Assembly (NCBI GenBank): GCA_009728235.1
Contig: WNZI01000026.1
Coordinates: 1-44,904, forward strand
Length of the DNA stretch: 44,904 nucleotides
DNA from: Vibrio cholerae
Lineage (GTDB): Bacteria; Actinomycetota; Actinomycetes; Actinomycetales; Micrococcaceae
Direction: 5' to 3'
How positions within the stretch are numbered: position 1 is the first letter of the stretch; each line of letters opens with the position of its first letter. Below are positions 44,475-44,904 of the stretch, piece by piece. The notes under the pieces were generated by a model. It had not been told where the DNA came from. It saw nothing but the letters and a program-made list of their open reading frames with translations, and did not search any database. A program made the position numbers and the translations under genes.

Positions 44475-44904
44475 ATGTCTTCAAGCGTCACGATCGCACG
44501 CCACCGGGGAGAGACGCAGAACACTGCGAGCTTCTCGGCCCTCGCCAGGGCAGTCACCACCAATGCCGGCGGGATGGGTCGCCAGGCCGCCGTCATCGCC
44601 GCAGCCTCAGGACTCGTCCTGACCAGCGGTGTCGCCGCCAATGCCGCGGACCTCCAGCCTCAGCGCGACGTCGCCGCCTCCGAGGTCACGGTCGCGTCGG
44701 TCCGCACAGCGGTCGTCGCGTCGACCACCACTGCCGTCGCCTTCAACATGACGCCGGTCAAGGTCAACGCTGCGCCCGTCGTCGTCAAGAAAGCCCCCGC
44801 CGTCGTGGAAGCCCCTGTCGTCGTCGAGGAGCCGGTCGTCGAGGCGCCCGTCGTCGTCGAGGCGCCCGAGGCCCCCGCGATCGTGGAGGCGCCCGTCGTC
44901 GAGG
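44475..44904 (+). CDS. Second NlpC/P60-type secreted protein, 5' part only (window edge)
   Basis: The frame from ATG 44475 (CGGAGT about 9 nt upstream) is open to the end. The start MSSSVTIARHRGET and signal-peptide block (MGRQAAVIAAASGLVLTSGVAA) are clearly paralogous to the preceding gene, and a PVVE-rich linker (EAPVVVEEPVVEAPV) follows as there. The catalytic domain would lie beyond the window. It is likely co-transcribed with the first gene and under the same riboswitch. Confidence 0.78.
   Translation, partial: MSSSVTIARHRGETQNTASFSALARAVTTNAGGMGRQAAVIAAASGLVLTSGVAANAADLQPQRDVAASEVTVASVRTAVVASTTTAVAFNMTPVKVNAAPVVVKKAPAVVEAPVVVEEPVVEAPVVVEAPEAPAIVEAPVVE

Overview
The window is a high-GC, gene-dense actinobacterial chromosome segment, most likely from the Micrococcaceae (Arthrobacter or a close relative). 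This rests on gene content seen in the sequence: DUF4032, DUF3263 and DUF3027 proteins, a mycobacterial-type SerC, a DtxR/IdeR regulator whose metal ligands sit at the classical residue numbers, an XPB helicase with its large partner, a solitary groEL behind CIRCE operators, leaderless promoters, and a c-di-AMP (ydaO-type) riboswitch before NlpC/P60 cell-wall hydrolases. No insertion sequence, phage, CRISPR array or plasmid gene was seen; this is core-type chromosome.

Layout. 0.1-2.7 kb: SRPBCC protein and GlcD-like FAD oxidase (overlapping), then a repeat-rich DUF4190-like membrane protein. 2.7-7.7 kb (minus): otsA, otsB, a UgpC/MsiK-type sugar ABC ATPase and a DUF4032 kinase-like protein. 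7.8-13.5 kb: DsbA-like protein, tRNA-Thr(UGU), proline-rich surface protein, Bcr/CflA efflux pump, small phosphoesterase, small membrane/coiled-coil protein, SDR enzyme, small membrane protein. 13.6-18.3 kb (minus): a baeRF2 (Rv2629-like) protein, a pyruvate-oxidase-like ThDP enzyme and catalase, a likely oxidative-stress cluster. 18.5-23.4 kb: small proteins, a His-containing membrane protein, an Old Yellow Enzyme, an acidic protein, an NAD-dependent epimerase and an aldo/keto reductase. 23.5-27.4 kb: two tandem FemA/FemB-type peptidoglycan-bridge transferases and a ThrE exporter. 27.4-31.4 kb: ung, DUF3263 protein, LytR_C protein and groEL with two tandem CIRCE operators. 31.5-34.2 kb (minus): a WXG100 protein and an OmpR-type two-component system. 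34.2-38.7 kb (minus): a small membrane protein, the XPB partner and XPB. 38.9-44.9 kb: cold-shock protein, DUF3027 protein, MFS transporter, serC (minus), dtxR/ideR, riboswitch and two tandem NlpC/P60-type genes, the second cut by the window edge.

Four genes (baeRF2 protein, aldo/keto reductase, MFS transporter, first NlpC/P60 gene) are each broken by exactly one missing base in a short G/C run, and each gains a full family-like reading frame when one base is restored. The uniform direction and context make sequencing or assembly error at least as likely as true pseudogenes.

The most interesting signals are: (1) the large partner of XPB carries a domain visibly homologous to the N-terminal domain of the adjacent XPB itself, plus a WYL-like C-terminus; (2) a c-di-AMP riboswitch controlling tandem cell-wall hydrolases with PVE-rich linkers; (3) nine genes whose start codon lies exactly 6 nt after a -10-like hexamer (leaderless); (4) two tandem CIRCE operators before groEL; (5) an unusual near-perfect 28-bp palindrome at a putative promoter near 21.45 kb.
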